A DNA stretch of 64,000 bases from Peptostreptococcaceae bacterium (GTDB lineage: Bacteria > Bacillota > Clostridia > Peptostreptococcales > Peptostreptococcaceae): contig JAOARY010000007.1 in assembly GCA_025210335.1 (NCBI GenBank), positions 1 through 64,000 on the forward strand. The letters are read 5' to 3'. Positions within the stretch are counted from its first letter, which is position 1. Every line of letters starts with the position of its first letter. Both the position numbers and the translations under genes were made by a program. The notes below the pieces were generated by a model that saw only the letters and a program-made list of their open reading frames with translations, had not been told where the DNA came from and ran no database searches. Shown one piece after another: positions 28,526 through 38,123 of this stretch.

Positions 28526-29993
28526 TTATAAATTCGAAACAATCAATTAGATTTTGTACTTTTTTATCATCTAGGTGATAAAAATCATTTATTTTTCCTT
28601 TATCTAAATGTACAATAAAATCACAAGTTTTTAATATCAATTCTAAATCATGACTTATTATTATAATTGTTTTATTCATATTTTTTAATTCATTAAGAAT
28701 TTTTGCTACTTGATTCATATGTTTCAAATCTAACCCACTTGTAGGTTCATCAAATATAATTATATTACGTTTTGAAGCTACTGCACTTGCAATTGCAACT
28801 CTCTGTTTTTGTCCTCCTGAAAGAGACATTGGATGAGAATCTTTTACACTAAGTAAATTTAAGCTATCAAGAATATCAAATGCTTTTCTATCATCATTAT
28901 CATTCATACTCAACAAAACCTCATCCATTACAGATTCTGTGAAAAGTTGATGATTAACATCTTGCATAACCATATACGAATTTTTTAAAAAATCTTTATT
29001 ATTATAAACATTTCCGTTCAATATTATTTGTCCTTTAAATTTTTTATTCAAACCACAAATACATTTTGCAAAAGTTGATTTTCCAGCTCCATTTGAACCT
29101 ATAATACCTATGATATTATTTTTAGGCAAAATCAATGAATCTATTTCCAAAGCTTTATTTTGACCTTTATAATCATAATTGAATTTTGATAAAATCATAG
29201 TATCTTCTTTTTTATCATATTTTTTTGTTAATCGATAAGATTTTTCAAAAAGATTTAAAGGTCTTAGACCAAAAGATAAAAATTCATTTTTATCTAAATT
29301 ATTTGCTTCATTCATCGAAAATACTTTTTCAATCTTGCCCTCTTTCATAAATACCATTTTATCTGCAATATCCTTTAAATAATATAATCTATGTTCAGAA
29401 ATAATTATTGTTTTTCCTTGAGACTTCCACTTTGAAATAATTTGCCCTAGCATATTTGTTCCTTTAGAATCTAAATTTGAAGATGGTTCATCTAATACTA
29501 TAATTTCAGGAGAATATGTATCAACACAAGCACAAGCAATCTTTTGCTTTTGACCTCCTGATAAATTAAAAATATTTCTATTTAGCAAATCTTGAATATC
29601 TAAATTTGAAGCACTAAATTTAATCCTTTTTTGAATATCTTCTATTTCTAATCCTTGATTTTCACAAGCAAATGCGAGTTCTGAACTTGTATTCATACAA
29701 TAAAATTGAGAACGAGGATTTTGAAAAACACTCCCTACATATCTTGCAATTTCATACAACTTTAATTCTTTGATATCCTTATTCTTAATTTTAATTTTTC
29801 CAATCAAATCTCCACTATAATAATTTGGAATAAGTCCATTTATAATACGTGTTAATGTTGTTTTTCCACAACCCGATTCTCCACATAAAATAACCACTTC
29901 ACCCTTTTTTATTTCTAAATTAATATTAGTCAAACTGTTCTTTTCTTTGCTATTTTCATACTTAAAAGAAACATTTTTTATATCAATCACCAA
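28521..29993 (-). CDS. ECF transporter ATPase with two fused ABC domains
   Basis: About 490 residues with two ATP-binding cassettes in tandem, equivalent to EcfA1 plus EcfA2. The first has Walker A GESGCGKTTL, signature LSGGQKQKIACA and Walker B IIVLDEPSSNLD. The second has GSNGAGKSTF, LSGGQKQRVAIA and NIIIFDEPTSGLD. It energises the ECF transporter with the adjacent T and S components. The start is TTG or GTG (three bases later) just after the stop of the T-component gene, with AAAGGAG as ribosome binding site. It is the last gene of a three-gene, probably Fur-controlled operon. Confidence 0.9.
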   Translation of the reverse strand: MVIDIKNVSFKYENSKEKNSLTNINLEIKKGEVVILCGESGCGKTTLTRIINGLIPNYYSGDLIGKIKIKNKDIKELKLYEIARYVGSVFQNPRSQFYCMNTSSELAFACENQGLEIEDIQKRIKFSASNLDIQDLLNRNIFNLSGGQKQKIACACVDTYSPEIIVLDEPSSNLDSKGTNMLGQIISKWKSQGKTIIISEHRLYYLKDIADKMVFMKEGKIEKVFSMNEANNLDKNEFLSFGLRPLNLFEKSYRLTKKYDKKEDTMILSKFNYDYKGQNKALEIDSLILPKNNIIGIIGSNGAGKSTFAKCICGLNKKFKGQIILNGNVYNNKDFLKNSYMVMQDVNHQLFTESVMDEVLLSMNDNDDRKAFDILDSLNLLSVKDSHPMSLSGGQKQRVAIASAVASKRNIIIFDEPTSGLDLKHMNQVAKILNELKNMNKTIIIISHDLELILKTCDFIVHLDKGKINDFYHLDDKKVQNLIDCFEFII

Positions 29994-29995
29994 AA

Positions 29996-30721
29996 TCAAA
30001 CTCCTTTTATGTATATTAAAGATATAAATGTTAAAATCGAAATACAAATATATAAAAAGTCAATAGAACTAAAACCAATATTGCATATATTTGTTCTTTT
30101 ATTTGGATTTCCTAACCCTCTTGTCAAAGCAGAACAAGATAGTTCATCTCCTATCTTTATACAAGATATAAAAAGTGGAACAAGTTTGTATTCTATCAAA
30201 GCTACAACCCCACCTTTTGACTTTCCAAAGCTTATTCCTCTCATTTTCATTGCATTGTTTATAGATAATATTTCTTCCTTTATAGTTGGAAAAAATCTAA
30301 ACATAACAGAAAGAGATATGATTATACTTTTAGGTATTTTCATTTTTTCCATAGCTGCAATCAATTCACTAACAGTTGTTGTATTTACAAGATAATAACC
30401 CATTAAAAGACTCGGCCCCATACGATTAACAAAACCCATAATAATAGCTACTAATACACTTATAAAACTTATTTTTATATCTATAAAGAAGATATATAAA
30501 AATAATGATATTATATAAACTAAAATAAAACTAAAGCTAATATAATATTTTTTGTCCAAAAAAATAAGTGATATAGGTATTAAAAAAGTCATTCCTATTA
30601 TATAATAATTACTAGCAGTAAATGCAGATATATTAATTATTAATAAAATTAAAATCTTAGTACGCGGATCTAAATAAATCGAATTTTCATTTTTTAAAAC
30701 TCTCATAAAATTGTTATTCAT
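29996..30721 (-). CDS. ECF transporter transmembrane component (EcfT/CbiQ family)
   Basis: A 241-residue membrane protein with five or six TM helices. The cytoplasmic coupling-helix motifs of EcfT proteins are visible: AMKMRGISFGKS and later SCSALTRGLGNP, both of the A-R-G type that contacts the ATPases. The N-terminal YLDPRTKILILLIINISAFT is typical of the family. It connects the S component to the fused ATPase. It sits 15 bp after the S-component gene and its stop touches the ATPase start. Confidence 0.92.
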   Translation of the reverse strand: MNNNFMRVLKNENSIYLDPRTKILILLIINISAFTASNYYIIGMTFLIPISLIFLDKKYYISFSFILVYIISLFLYIFFIDIKISFISVLVAIIMGFVNRMGPSLLMGYYLVNTTTVSELIAAMEKMKIPKSIIISLSVMFRFFPTIKEEILSINNAMKMRGISFGKSKGGVVALIEYKLVPLFISCIKIGDELSCSALTRGLGNPNKRTNICNIGFSSIDFLYICISILTFISLIYIKGV

Positions 30722-30736
30722 ATGTAATACCTCTCT

Positions 30737-31315
30737 TTAAGCTATCCCTGCTCTTTTAAAATGTTTCTTTAACATTTTAAGACCAAAAAAAGCTCCAATT
30801 ATGCCTCCTAAAAATGCCATTAACGGAAAATACCAAAATATTTTATCGAACAATTCAAATACAATTTTAGTATATTCACTTCCCATACTATCTTTCATTA
30901 TTCTTTCAAAAGAATCTTTCATAAGCCAAAAAGGAGCTAACATTCCAAGTAACCACATACTAAAAATACCATAACCAAAAATAGATATTTTTTTACTTTT
31001 ATATGCACCTAACTTCAAAATTAAATCTGCCAAAATTCCAAATATAACACCTGATATAATAGGTGTATAAGTATGTCCTGTTAAAGTCATTAATATTCCA
31101 AGAATCATACCCATAATACTAACCATTCCAAAACACTTTACTTTCGTTAAAAATAACATAAATGGTATTCCTGAAATTATAGGTAATATAAATGGTAACA
31201 ATATAAAGAAAATTGGTATATAACCAAGCATCCCAACAGCAAAAAATAATATAAAATATATTGCTGTAAAAATACCAGTTGTAATTAAATCTTTTGTTTG
31301 TAAATGTTCTTTCAT
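30737..31315 (-). CDS. ECF transporter substrate-binding S component, MptD family
   Basis: A 192-residue protein with five or six TM helices and the MptD/Trep_Strep layout: an N-terminal KDLITTGIFTAIYFILFFAV followed by hydrophobic spans and a GHTYTPIISG loop. S components set substrate specificity of ECF importers; the ligand of this family is not settled. The Fur-box-like palindrome directly upstream suggests iron, a siderophore or haem, which is inference. The start is ATG with GGAGG about eleven bases upstream. It is the first gene of the S–T–A operon. Confidence 0.8.
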   Translation of the reverse strand: MKEHLQTKDLITTGIFTAIYFILFFAVGMLGYIPIFFILLPFILPIISGIPFMLFLTKVKCFGMVSIMGMILGILMTLTGHTYTPIISGVIFGILADLILKLGAYKSKKISIFGYGIFSMWLLGMLAPFWLMKDSFERIMKDSMGSEYTKIVFELFDKIFWYFPLMAFLGGIIGAFFGLKMLKKHFKRAGIA

Positions 31316-31340
31316 AATATTTTAAACCTCCATTCAAAAA

Positions 31341-31370
31341 GAAAATGATATTCATTATCAATGAAATATC
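31341..31370 (-). promoter_or_regulatory. Fur-box-like operator of the ECF operon
   Basis: GAAAATGATATTCATTATC (31341–31359) matches the classical 19-bp Fur box GATAATGATAATCATTATC at 17 positions. A second overlapping inverted repeat (GATATTCAT…ATGAAATATC) extends it. It lies 25 bp upstream of the S-component start. Repression by Fur with iron is the natural reading. Confidence 0.75.
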
Positions 31371-31469
31371 AAAAAAAAATTAAAGTACATAAAAAATACA
31401 ACAAGATATTGTGATTTTATATGTTTTTTTTATTTTTGTCAATAATATTTATTTCCTCCAAAATCAAAA

Positions 31470-31506
31470 AAAAGCCAACTTGGATTATATATCCAAACTG
31501 ACTTTT
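31470..31506 (-). terminator. Terminator of the murB–ptsH cluster
   Basis: Hairpin AAAAGCCAACTTGGAT / ATCCAAACTGACTTTT with two mismatches, followed on the minus strand by a T-run. It lies 25 bp past the HPr stop. Confidence 0.85.
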
Positions 31507-31530
31507 AATCATATTTTTTTTGAAATTATA

Positions 31531-31797
31531 CTATAATTCTAAGATTTTTTTAGTTAATAACTCTTCTATATCATTCATAGCTTCTTGCTCATCATTACCA
31601 TCAAGAACTATTTCTATAGTTTCTCCTCCAGCTACACCAATAGCCATAATTCCCATTATTGATTTCCCATTAACCTCTGCATCATCTTTTTTAACTATAA
31701 CTTCTGATTGATATTTATTTGCAACCTGAACAAACAATGCTGCTGGTCTTGCATGTAATCCAATTTTATTGTTTATCGTAAATTTTTTACTTATCAT
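31531..31797 (-). CDS. ptsH: Phosphocarrier protein HPr
   Basis: An 88-residue HPr of the phosphotransferase system. H15 in [11 protein letters not shown] is the site phosphorylated by enzyme I. S46 in [13 protein letters not shown] is the regulatory site of HPr kinase in Gram-positives. In Bacillus the protein next to whiA is Crh, which lacks His15; here the histidine is present, so it is a true HPr. The start overlaps the end of whiA by 11 bp, which implies translational coupling. It is the last gene of the cluster. Confidence 0.93.
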   Translation of the reverse strand: MISKKFTINNKIGLHARPAALFVQVANKYQSEVIVKKDDAEVNGKSIMGIMAIGVAGGETIEIVLDGNDEQEAMNDIEELLTKKILEL

Positions 31798-32764
31798 TCT
31801 TATTCTCCTTTTCTATAATATCTTCTGCTATTTTCTCAATCTTTCTAAATCTATGATTCACTCCAGATTTTCCTATTGGTGGATTTAATAATTGTCCTAA
31901 TTCTTTAAGACTCATATTTTCATTTTCAATTCTTAAAATTGCAACTTCTTTTAAATTCTCTGGCAGATTTGAAAGACCTATTTTTTCTTTTATTACTTTT
32001 ATATTTTCTATTTGCTTCATAGATGCATTAACAGTTTTGCTAAGATTAGCAGTTTCACAATTAACTATTCTATTTACGTTATTTCTCATTTCCTTGACAA
32101 TCTTTATATTTTCCAAATTAAGTAGGGCATTATGTGCACCCATTAAATTAAGTACATCCGATATTTGTTCACTTTCTTTTAAGTATACCACATAATTATT
32201 CTTCCTACTCACAATCTTAGCATTGTAGCCATATGAGTTTATAAGCTTCATGATGTCATTACTAAAATCTTCACTAGTACTTACAAATTCCATATGATAA
32301 TTTTTTTCTGGATCACTTATAGAACCACCACCTAAAAATGCTCCTCTTAAAAAAGCTCTTTTTAATTGACCTTCATGAATATCTTCATTCATAATTTCTT
32401 TTTTTATACCTTTTTCAATATAAAAACTTCCATCCACTTCCTTTAGAATTCCAACTTCTTTTAGAATTTTATTAGAACCCATATCATCAGTTATAACAAT
32501 CATATAACTATTATTTTTCTTTAAATTGTTATTTTTTTTGACTAGAATTTCTGTTGTTATTGAAAAAGTTAATTTTAATAATTTAAATATTTTTCTTGCA
32601 ATAGCCGGATTTTCTGTTGATATTATAAAATCCAGCTTCCTAAAGCCTTTGAGTTTTATTGTCCCACTCATTTTCATAAGACCTGATAATTCAGATACTC
32701 TTTGCATATAAGTTTCTGGTTCAATTCTTGTCAACTCACCTTTAGCCTTTGAAGAAAATGACAT
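31787..32764 (-). CDS. whiA: DNA-binding protein WhiA
   Basis: A 325-residue WhiA. The N-terminal part starts [17 protein letters not shown] and contains the two degenerate homing-endonuclease-like (LAGLIDADG-fold) repeats, with [20 protein letters not shown] at about 140. The C-terminal helix-turn-helix has [25 protein letters not shown]-type sequence. WhiA binds DNA and influences division and chromosome segregation in Bacillus and sporulation in Streptomyces. It overlaps ptsH and follows the nudix gene by 23 bp in the conserved rapZ–yvcK–whiA cluster. Confidence 0.96.
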   Translation of the reverse strand: MSFSSKAKGELTRIEPETYMQRVSELSGLMKMSGTIKLKGFRKLDFIISTENPAIARKIFKLLKLTFSITTEILVKKNNNLKKNNSYMIVITDDMGSNKILKEVGILKEVDGSFYIEKGIKKEIMNEDIHEGQLKRAFLRGAFLGGGSISDPEKNYHMEFVSTSEDFSNDIMKLINSYGYNAKIVSRKNNYVVYLKESEQISDVLNLMGAHNALLNLENIKIVKEMRNNVNRIVNCETANLSKTVNASMKQIENIKVIKEKIGLSNLPENLKEVAILRIENENMSLKELGQLLNPPIGKSGVNHRFRKIEKIAEDIIEKENKNDK

Positions 32765-32787
32765 AGTATCACCTACTCCATATCATA

Positions 32788-33207
32788 TTATCTCGTTTGA
32801 TTTTTTATTTTCTTTAATGCTACTTTTATTATTTCTTTCTCATCATCATATTTTGCAAGTTCTAAAACTCTATCTACATGAATAAATTCAGCACTTACAA
32901 AACCTTCTTCTCTTTGAGCATTAGTCTTTATTGAATTTGTTTCCATTAGGTACCAATACACAGTTTTATGGACAACTTTATTTTCATCCCAATTTTCTCT
33001 ATAAGTATAGTGTATTTCACCTAAATAATCATTAATAGAAGCTCTACATCCAGATTCTTCTTTCACTTCTCTTAATGCTGTTGTTTTTTTATCTTCACCT
33101 TCTTCTATTTTTCCTTTTGGTAATACCCAATCACCATTATATTTTCTTAAAAGAAGAATTGCATTTTTAAATACTACAACTCCTCCTGCACTTACTTCTT
33201 CTCTCAT
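32788..33207 (-). CDS. Nudix hydrolase in the yvcK–whiA cluster
   Basis: A 139-residue Nudix protein. The Nudix box occupies residues 32–54, G-x5-E-x7-R-E-V-K-E-E-S-G-C, with all metal-binding glutamates present. It should hydrolyse a nucleoside diphosphate linked to another group, in the cytosol. The residues flanking the box do not settle whether it is MutT-, diadenosine- or nucleotide-sugar-specific. It lies between yvcK and whiA with short spacings and so belongs to their operon. Confidence 0.9.
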   Translation of the reverse strand: MREEVSAGGVVVFKNAILLLRKYNGDWVLPKGKIEEGEDKKTTALREVKEESGCRASINDYLGEIHYTYRENWDENKVVHKTVYWYLMETNSIKTNAQREEGFVSAEFIHVDRVLELAKYDDEKEIIKVALKKIKNQTR

Positions 33208-33250
33208 AGAAAATTCACTCCCTAAAAGTCTATTACTACCTATTAGCTAT

Positions 33251-34210
33251 TTATATTCTTAGTATTCCTTTCGCAAGTTTTAAAGCATCATGTCTTATAT
33301 ACCCTTTTTTTACTTCTATAAGATTATCCTTTATAACTTTTATCCCCATATCTAAAAGTTGTTTTTCTTCACCTTCTTTTAAATATATAGGATAGGAATT
33401 TTGTTCTTCATAATTTTTCAAAATAGAATCTGGTATCATTTGCTTATTTACCATAACATAATCTATAATATTTAATTTGGTATGCTCTACTATAGCGTCT
33501 ACATGGTTCTTAACTGAATAATTATTTGTTTCTCCTGGTTGTGTCATCACATTACAAACATAAATTTTTTTAGCTTTTGATTTGTATATCTCACTACTAA
33601 CTTCATCTATCAATAAATTTGTTATGACACTCGTATATAAGCTTCCAGGTCCTAAAATAATTATATCAGCTCTTTTAATCTCATCCAAAACTTCTTTTAA
33701 AGGTTTTGCATTTTTGGGAAAAAGTTCTACACATTTGATAGGATCATTATTTTCTATAACATGATTAACAATTTGAACTTCTCCTGTTATTTCTTTATTA
33801 TTCTTTGTAATAGCCTTTAAGTGAATTTCATCTATTGAAACTGGTAATACTTTTCCTTTTACTGCTAAAATATTAGAAATTTCTGAAACTGCTATTTGGA
33901 AATTAGAATAAACACCATTAAGTGCTGCTAAAAATAAATTTCCAAAACTTTGATCTTTAAGACTACCTTCCTTAAATCTATAATTCATAACTTTTTGCAT
34001 TGCAGGTTCTGTATCAGCAAGAGCCATTATACAGTTTCTTATATCGCCAGGAGGTAACATTCCAAGGTCTTCTCTTAAAACACCTGAACCTCCACCATTA
34101 TCTGAAACTGCAACTACAGCAGTTATATTATCAACTAATTTTTTTAATCCCCTTAAGAATATTGATTGACCGGTTCCGCCTCCAATTACAACAATTTTTC
34201 TTTCATCCAT
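33251..34210 (-). CDS. yvcK: Gluconeogenesis factor YvcK (CofD-like)
   Basis: A 319-residue YvcK/CofD-like protein. The nucleotide-sugar binding N-terminus reads IVVIGGGTGQSIFLRGLKKL, followed by VSDNGGGSGVLREDLGMLPP and GDIRNCIMALA. ILGPGSLYTSVITNLL is the second family motif. In Bacillus YvcK binds UDP-sugars and is needed for growth on gluconeogenic carbon and for cell shape. It lies 12 bp after rapZ, in the conserved cluster. Confidence 0.95.
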   Translation of the reverse strand: MDERKIVVIGGGTGQSIFLRGLKKLVDNITAVVAVSDNGGGSGVLREDLGMLPPGDIRNCIMALADTEPAMQKVMNYRFKEGSLKDQSFGNLFLAALNGVYSNFQIAVSEISNILAVKGKVLPVSIDEIHLKAITKNNKEITGEVQIVNHVIENNDPIKCVELFPKNAKPLKEVLDEIKRADIIILGPGSLYTSVITNLLIDEVSSEIYKSKAKKIYVCNVMTQPGETNNYSVKNHVDAIVEHTKLNIIDYVMVNKQMIPDSILKNYEEQNSYPIYLKEGEEKQLLDMGIKVIKDNLIEVKKGYIRHDALKLAKGILRI

Positions 34211-34222
34211 TGTAAAACCCCT

Positions 34223-35080
34223 TTAGTTAAGCTTAAAATCTCTATGTTTTTTTATGACTCTGTAATCTTTATCTTTTAAATAGTCATATAAATAGTTTGT
34301 AATAGTTACAGATCTATGTCTTCCACCTGTACATCCTATTGATATTACTATATGATTTTTACCTTCTTCTATATAATTTGGCAATAAAAAAGTTATAAGA
34401 TCTTTAAGTCTTTCTAAAAACTCAACACTTGTATCACTATTCATAACATAATCTCTAACTTCCTTATCCTCTCCAGTCTTATCTCTTAAAGATAAATCAT
34501 AATAAGGATTAGGTAAAAATCTAACATCAAATACTAAATCCGAGTCCATAGGAAGTCCATGCTTGAAACCAAATGAAGTTAAAGATATTATTGTATTATT
34601 TTCTCTTCCTTCTTCTAAATACATATGTTTTATTTCACCATGTAAATCTTTAGGTTTCATATTTGTTGTATTTATAACTTTAGTCGCTTTTATCTTTAAT
34701 GGTTTTAGCATTTGTGTTTCTTTTTTTATACCTTCTGTTATATTCATATCTGTTGAAAGAGGATGATTTCTTCTTGTCATCTTATACCTTTGTACTAATA
34801 CTTTTATATCAGTATCAAAAAATACGATTTCATAATCATTTATAATCTTTGATAATTCATCTAAACTAGATTCAATATCATCAAAAAAATCTCTTCCTCT
34901 GATATCCAGGCTAATTGCTATTTTACTCATTTTTTCTTTATTTACATAACATAATTCTCCAAATTTCGGTAATAAAGATGGCGGAATATTATCTACACAA
35001 TAAAATCCTATATCCTCAAGAGCTTTCATAGCTTCACTTTTCCCTGCTCCAGACATTCCAGTTATTATAACAAATTTCAA
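34223..35080 (-). CDS. rapZ: RNase adapter / nucleotide-binding protein RapZ
   Basis: A 285-residue RapZ (YvcJ). The P-loop is GMSGAGKSEA (8–17). The C-terminal domain has FKHGLPMDSDLVFDVRFLPN and SIGCTGGRHRSVTI, the family signatures. In E. coli RapZ guides RNase E to GlmZ RNA; in Bacillus YvcJ binds and hydrolyses GTP and affects competence. It directly abuts the PHP gene, with stop and start adjacent, so translation is coupled. Confidence 0.95.
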   Translation of the reverse strand: MKFVIITGMSGAGKSEAMKALEDIGFYCVDNIPPSLLPKFGELCYVNKEKMSKIAISLDIRGRDFFDDIESSLDELSKIINDYEIVFFDTDIKVLVQRYKMTRRNHPLSTDMNITEGIKKETQMLKPLKIKATKVINTTNMKPKDLHGEIKHMYLEEGRENNTIISLTSFGFKHGLPMDSDLVFDVRFLPNPYYDLSLRDKTGEDKEVRDYVMNSDTSVEFLERLKDLITFLLPNYIEEGKNHIVISIGCTGGRHRSVTITNYLYDYLKDKDYRVIKKHRDFKLN

Positions 35081-35803
35081 TTAAAACACCTCTGCATTAA
35101 TAATTTTTTTCATATCTAATTTACTTTCTTTAACTCGTTTTATGGCTTTTTCAAAATTGCCAACATCCAGAGGTTTATGGGCATCAGATCCAATTATAAA
35201 CTTTAGATTTTCTATATCTTTTAATAGTTTTAACTCTTCCATATTAAGATGAGAATGACTTGAATTAATCTCAAGTGCAGTATTTGTAATAATTGAAGCT
35301 TTACTAACTTCTAATATATCAACAGTCCCTTTAGATCCGGGATGTGTTATTGCAAGTAAGTCATTATTCTTCATGGCATTTACAACTGCATTTGTGTTAT
35401 ACTTTACAAAATTTTTCTTAAAAGGTTTTATATAATTTCCTACATGTGCACTAAGAGATTTAAAATTAGTTGGAGTTGAACCAAAATGATATCCAGCCAT
35501 AACATAATCCAAATAATTTAACATATAATCATCTACATCTATATTGCCCTTATCATCCAATATGTTAGCTTCTACACCTAATAAAATCTCAATTTGTGAA
35601 TATTTTTCGTTTAATATATCAATTTCTTCTTTCATCTTCTTTATATCATCATATTTTATACCAAAACCAATATGTTTATAACCATGATCTGAAATTCCTA
35701 TAGTTTTTAGTCCCTTTTCAATAGCAACTTTCACATTATCTTCTATACTTCCAAGACCATGACTATATACAGTATGGGTATGATAATCTTTTATTATATT
35801 CAT
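35081..35803 (-). CDS. PHP-domain phosphoesterase-like protein
   Basis: A 240-residue PHP-family protein. The metal-ligand motifs are DYHTHTVYSHG at the N-terminus, ISDHG near 40, GVEANI near 97, a central AGYHFG, ITHPGS near 155 and IGSDAHKP near 205. This is the full trinuclear metal set of histidinol-phosphatase-like/PHP hydrolases. The substrate is unknown. It lies between murB and rapZ, as in Clostridioides relatives, and shares their transcription direction. Confidence 0.88.
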   Translation of the reverse strand: MNIIKDYHTHTVYSHGLGSIEDNVKVAIEKGLKTIGISDHGYKHIGFGIKYDDIKKMKEEIDILNEKYSQIEILLGVEANILDDKGNIDVDDYMLNYLDYVMAGYHFGSTPTNFKSLSAHVGNYIKPFKKNFVKYNTNAVVNAMKNNDLLAITHPGSKGTVDILEVSKASIITNTALEINSSHSHLNMEELKLLKDIENLKFIIGSDAHKPLDVGNFEKAIKRVKESKLDMKKIINAEVF

Positions 35804-35889
35804 AACCCACCTCTTTAATTTTATGAATTTTTTTAATTATACATTAAATCATTCTGTTATACAAAAATATTTAGATCAATTCAATTAAA

Positions 35890-36804
35890 TTAATCTTTAC
35901 CTATAATTCTAACTTCTTCTTCTAATTTCACTTTAAATTTATCATATACAGCAGACTTTATTATATCAATCAAAGTCAATATATCTTTAGCATTTGCATT
36001 ATCTTTATTAACAACAAAGCCACAATGTTTTTCAGATACTTGAGCCCCTCTATGATACAGACCTCTTAATCCTGTATCCTCTATTAGTTTACCAGCATAA
36101 TAACCTTGCGGTCTCTTAAAAGTACTTCCTGCACTAGGCATATCAAGTGGTTGCTTTGTCGTTCTTTTTAAAGTTAATTCGTCCATATATTCTTTTATTT
36201 CTTCATATTTTCCTTCTTCTAACTCCAACTCAACTTCAACAACTATATAATCATTAGATGCAATAATGCTCTTTCTATATTCAAAACCTAAATCTGCACT
36301 ATCTAAAACTATAATCTCTCCAGTTTTATCTACAACAGTTACTTTAGAAACAATGTCTTTCATCTCTCCACCATATGCACCAGCATTCATATATACAGCT
36401 CCACCTAACGACCCTGGTATGCCACTAGCAAATTCAAAACCTTTAAGGCTATGCTTTAATATTGACTTGGATAATACAGATAATAAAGCTCCTGACTTTG
36501 ATATAACTTTATTTTTATTTATTTTAAAATCACTAAATTTCTCTCCAATTTTTATAACAACTAAATCAAGACCTCCATCTTTAATTAAAAGATTAGATCC
36601 ATTTCCTATTACAAAATATTTCAAATCATTTTTATTTAGATATTTTATAATTTGACTAATCTCTTCCTTAGATTGAGGCTCTAAAAGCATATTAGCTGGA
36701 CCTCCAACCTTAAAAGAAGTGTGATTTTTCATAGGTTCATTTAGTAAAATATTTTCTTTATCCATTATATTTTTTAAATCATTAAAAGCTTTATCTAAAC
36801 TCAT
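35890..36804 (-). CDS. murB: UDP-N-acetylenolpyruvoylglucosamine reductase
   Basis: A 304-residue MurB, which reduces the enolpyruvyl group to give UDP-MurNAc for peptidoglycan. The FAD domain starts with PMKNHTSFKVGGPA and IGNGSNLLI. ASGIPGSLGGAVYMNAGAYG is the second FAD motif. The proton-donor serine lies in PSAGSTFKRP. The compact C-terminus matches type II MurB of Gram-positives. It heads the cluster with PHP, rapZ, yvcK, nudix, whiA and ptsH. Confidence 0.96.
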   Translation of the reverse strand: MSLDKAFNDLKNIMDKENILLNEPMKNHTSFKVGGPANMLLEPQSKEEISQIIKYLNKNDLKYFVIGNGSNLLIKDGGLDLVVIKIGEKFSDFKINKNKVISKSGALLSVLSKSILKHSLKGFEFASGIPGSLGGAVYMNAGAYGGEMKDIVSKVTVVDKTGEIIVLDSADLGFEYRKSIIASNDYIVVEVELELEEGKYEEIKEYMDELTLKRTTKQPLDMPSAGSTFKRPQGYYAGKLIEDTGLRGLYHRGAQVSEKHCGFVVNKDNANAKDILTLIDIIKSAVYDKFKVKLEEEVRIIGKD

Positions 36805-36949
36805 TTTTCTCCTCCCAAAAAATTTATTGGAGTATATTAATAATTGTTATCAACTTATAAATAGAAATATACTATTTTATTATACTATAAAATATACAAT
36901 TAATCATTGAGTCTTAGGTATTTTTTTAGTATATACGTATAAATAAAAA

Positions 36950-37021
36950 GGAATTATCTAAAAAATTTTGATTACGGTTTTGTTTATAAAACGAAAATCA
37001 TAATTTTTTTAAGATAATTCC
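36950..37021 (-). terminator. Long terminator after FNT channel gene
   Basis: Arms GGAATTATCT / AGATAATTCC enclose a further imperfect stem (TTTTGATTACGGTTTT against AAACGAAAATCA). TTTTTATTT follows on the minus strand. It lies between the FNT gene and murB. Confidence 0.8.
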
Positions 37022-37073
37022 TAAAACTAAACCATTCTCAATATATTTATAAAATATCTAAGTCTAGGTTTTT

Positions 37074-37853
37074 TTATTTTTTATTTTTAAGGTAAATCAC
37101 ATAATATACAAACGGTACAAATACACCACCAGATAATATATTTCCTATAGTAACTGGTATTAAATTTGTTTTAAAAATATCCATAATAGATATATTTCCA
37201 CCTAAAAATTTTGCTAGAAATAAAAAGAACATATTGGCAACACTATGTTCATAACCTGATAATATAAACATCATTATTGGAAACCATATTATAAAAACTT
37301 TCCCCGCAATATCTTTAGCTCCAATAGCCATCCATACAGATAGTGATACAACTAAATTGCATAAAAAACCTTTTATAAGTGCTTGCATGAATGTAGATGA
37401 CATTTTTTTTGTTGCAACATAAAGAGCCATATGAGTATCTGTTGCATCTACTTTGTAAACATGAGCTAAATAAAGAAGTCCCGCAATAAAAACTGCACCT
37501 ATAAAATTCCCAATATATACGATTGTCCAATTTTTCAAAAGTGATGAAAACGATATTTTTTTATCAAAATATGCTATTGTAATTAAATTATTTCCTGTAA
37601 ATAATTCTCCTCCCGCTATAAGTACAAGCATAAGTCCAACAGGAAAAACTAAAGCTCCAAAAAATTTCATAAGACCTATATCTATATGCTTCATTGTTTG
37701 CATTACTACTATATAGGCATGACTTCCTAACGCTATAAAAATCCCTGCCATTATTGCAAGCAGTAAAGTTTTATGTTCCTTGTTAGATGTCTTTTTGATT
37801 CCTATTTTAACCATTTGCTCCGATATTTGAGCTGGTGAAAACATATTTTCCAA
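37074..37853 (-). CDS. Formate/nitrite transporter (FNT) family channel
   Basis: A 259-residue, six-TM FNT-family protein. Family features are LLAIMAGIFIALGSHAYIV in TM1, the ELFTGNNLI loop in the second TM region and KGFLCNLVVSLSVWMAIGAK with the central L-C-N-x-x-V motif. These proteins pass formate, nitrite or hydrosulfide across the membrane; which one cannot be read here. Translation starts at TTG seven bases after AGGAGG, since the next ATG lacks a site. It is a single gene with its own long terminator. Confidence 0.9.
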   Translation of the reverse strand: MENMFSPAQISEQMVKIGIKKTSNKEHKTLLLAIMAGIFIALGSHAYIVVMQTMKHIDIGLMKFFGALVFPVGLMLVLIAGGELFTGNNLITIAYFDKKISFSSLLKNWTIVYIGNFIGAVFIAGLLYLAHVYKVDATDTHMALYVATKKMSSTFMQALIKGFLCNLVVSLSVWMAIGAKDIAGKVFIIWFPIMMFILSGYEHSVANMFFLFLAKFLGGNISIMDIFKTNLIPVTIGNILSGGVFVPFVYYVIYLKNKK

Positions 37854-38069
37854 AATTATTCCTCCTAAAATCTTTTATTAATAGTACTATAAAATTATAC
37901 TTTAAATAATATTTTTTTTCAATAATTTTGTATACAAAAAACCATTTTTCCAAAAATAAATACAATCTTTATTATAATTTTAACAAAAAATTTTAAAAAT
38001 AAAAATCATTTTTTTATTTTTTTATAATAATCTATCAATAATTATTTTTAATCAAAATAATTATTTAAA
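37854..38069. other. AT-rich promoter region of the FNT gene
   Basis: About 215 bases of mainly A and T without a gene. It should hold the FNT promoter, but no confident -35/-10 pair could be chosen from so many AT-rich candidates. Confidence 0.4.
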
Positions 38070-38106
38070 AAAACCACTTATAAATAGAATCTTTATAAGT
38101 GGTTTT
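38070..38106 (-). terminator. Terminator after pepF
   Basis: Perfect 15-bp stem AAAACCACTTATAAA / TTTATAAGTGGTTTT with a seven-base loop and flanking A/T runs, 18 bp past the pepF stop. Confidence 0.9.
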
Positions 38107-38123
38107 TACTTTTTATTATTTAA

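Noticed and set aside
30009-30395. Plus-strand open frame of about 128 codons
   Set aside because: Antisense to the EcfT gene, which has clear family motifs; no start signal is present.
31531-31797. Crh rather than HPr, from its position next to whiA
   Set aside because: Crh lacks the phosphorylated His15; this protein has H15 in GLHARPA together with S46, so it is HPr.
36266-36655. Plus-strand open frame of about 129 codons
   Set aside because: Antisense to murB; a shadow of an unambiguous gene.
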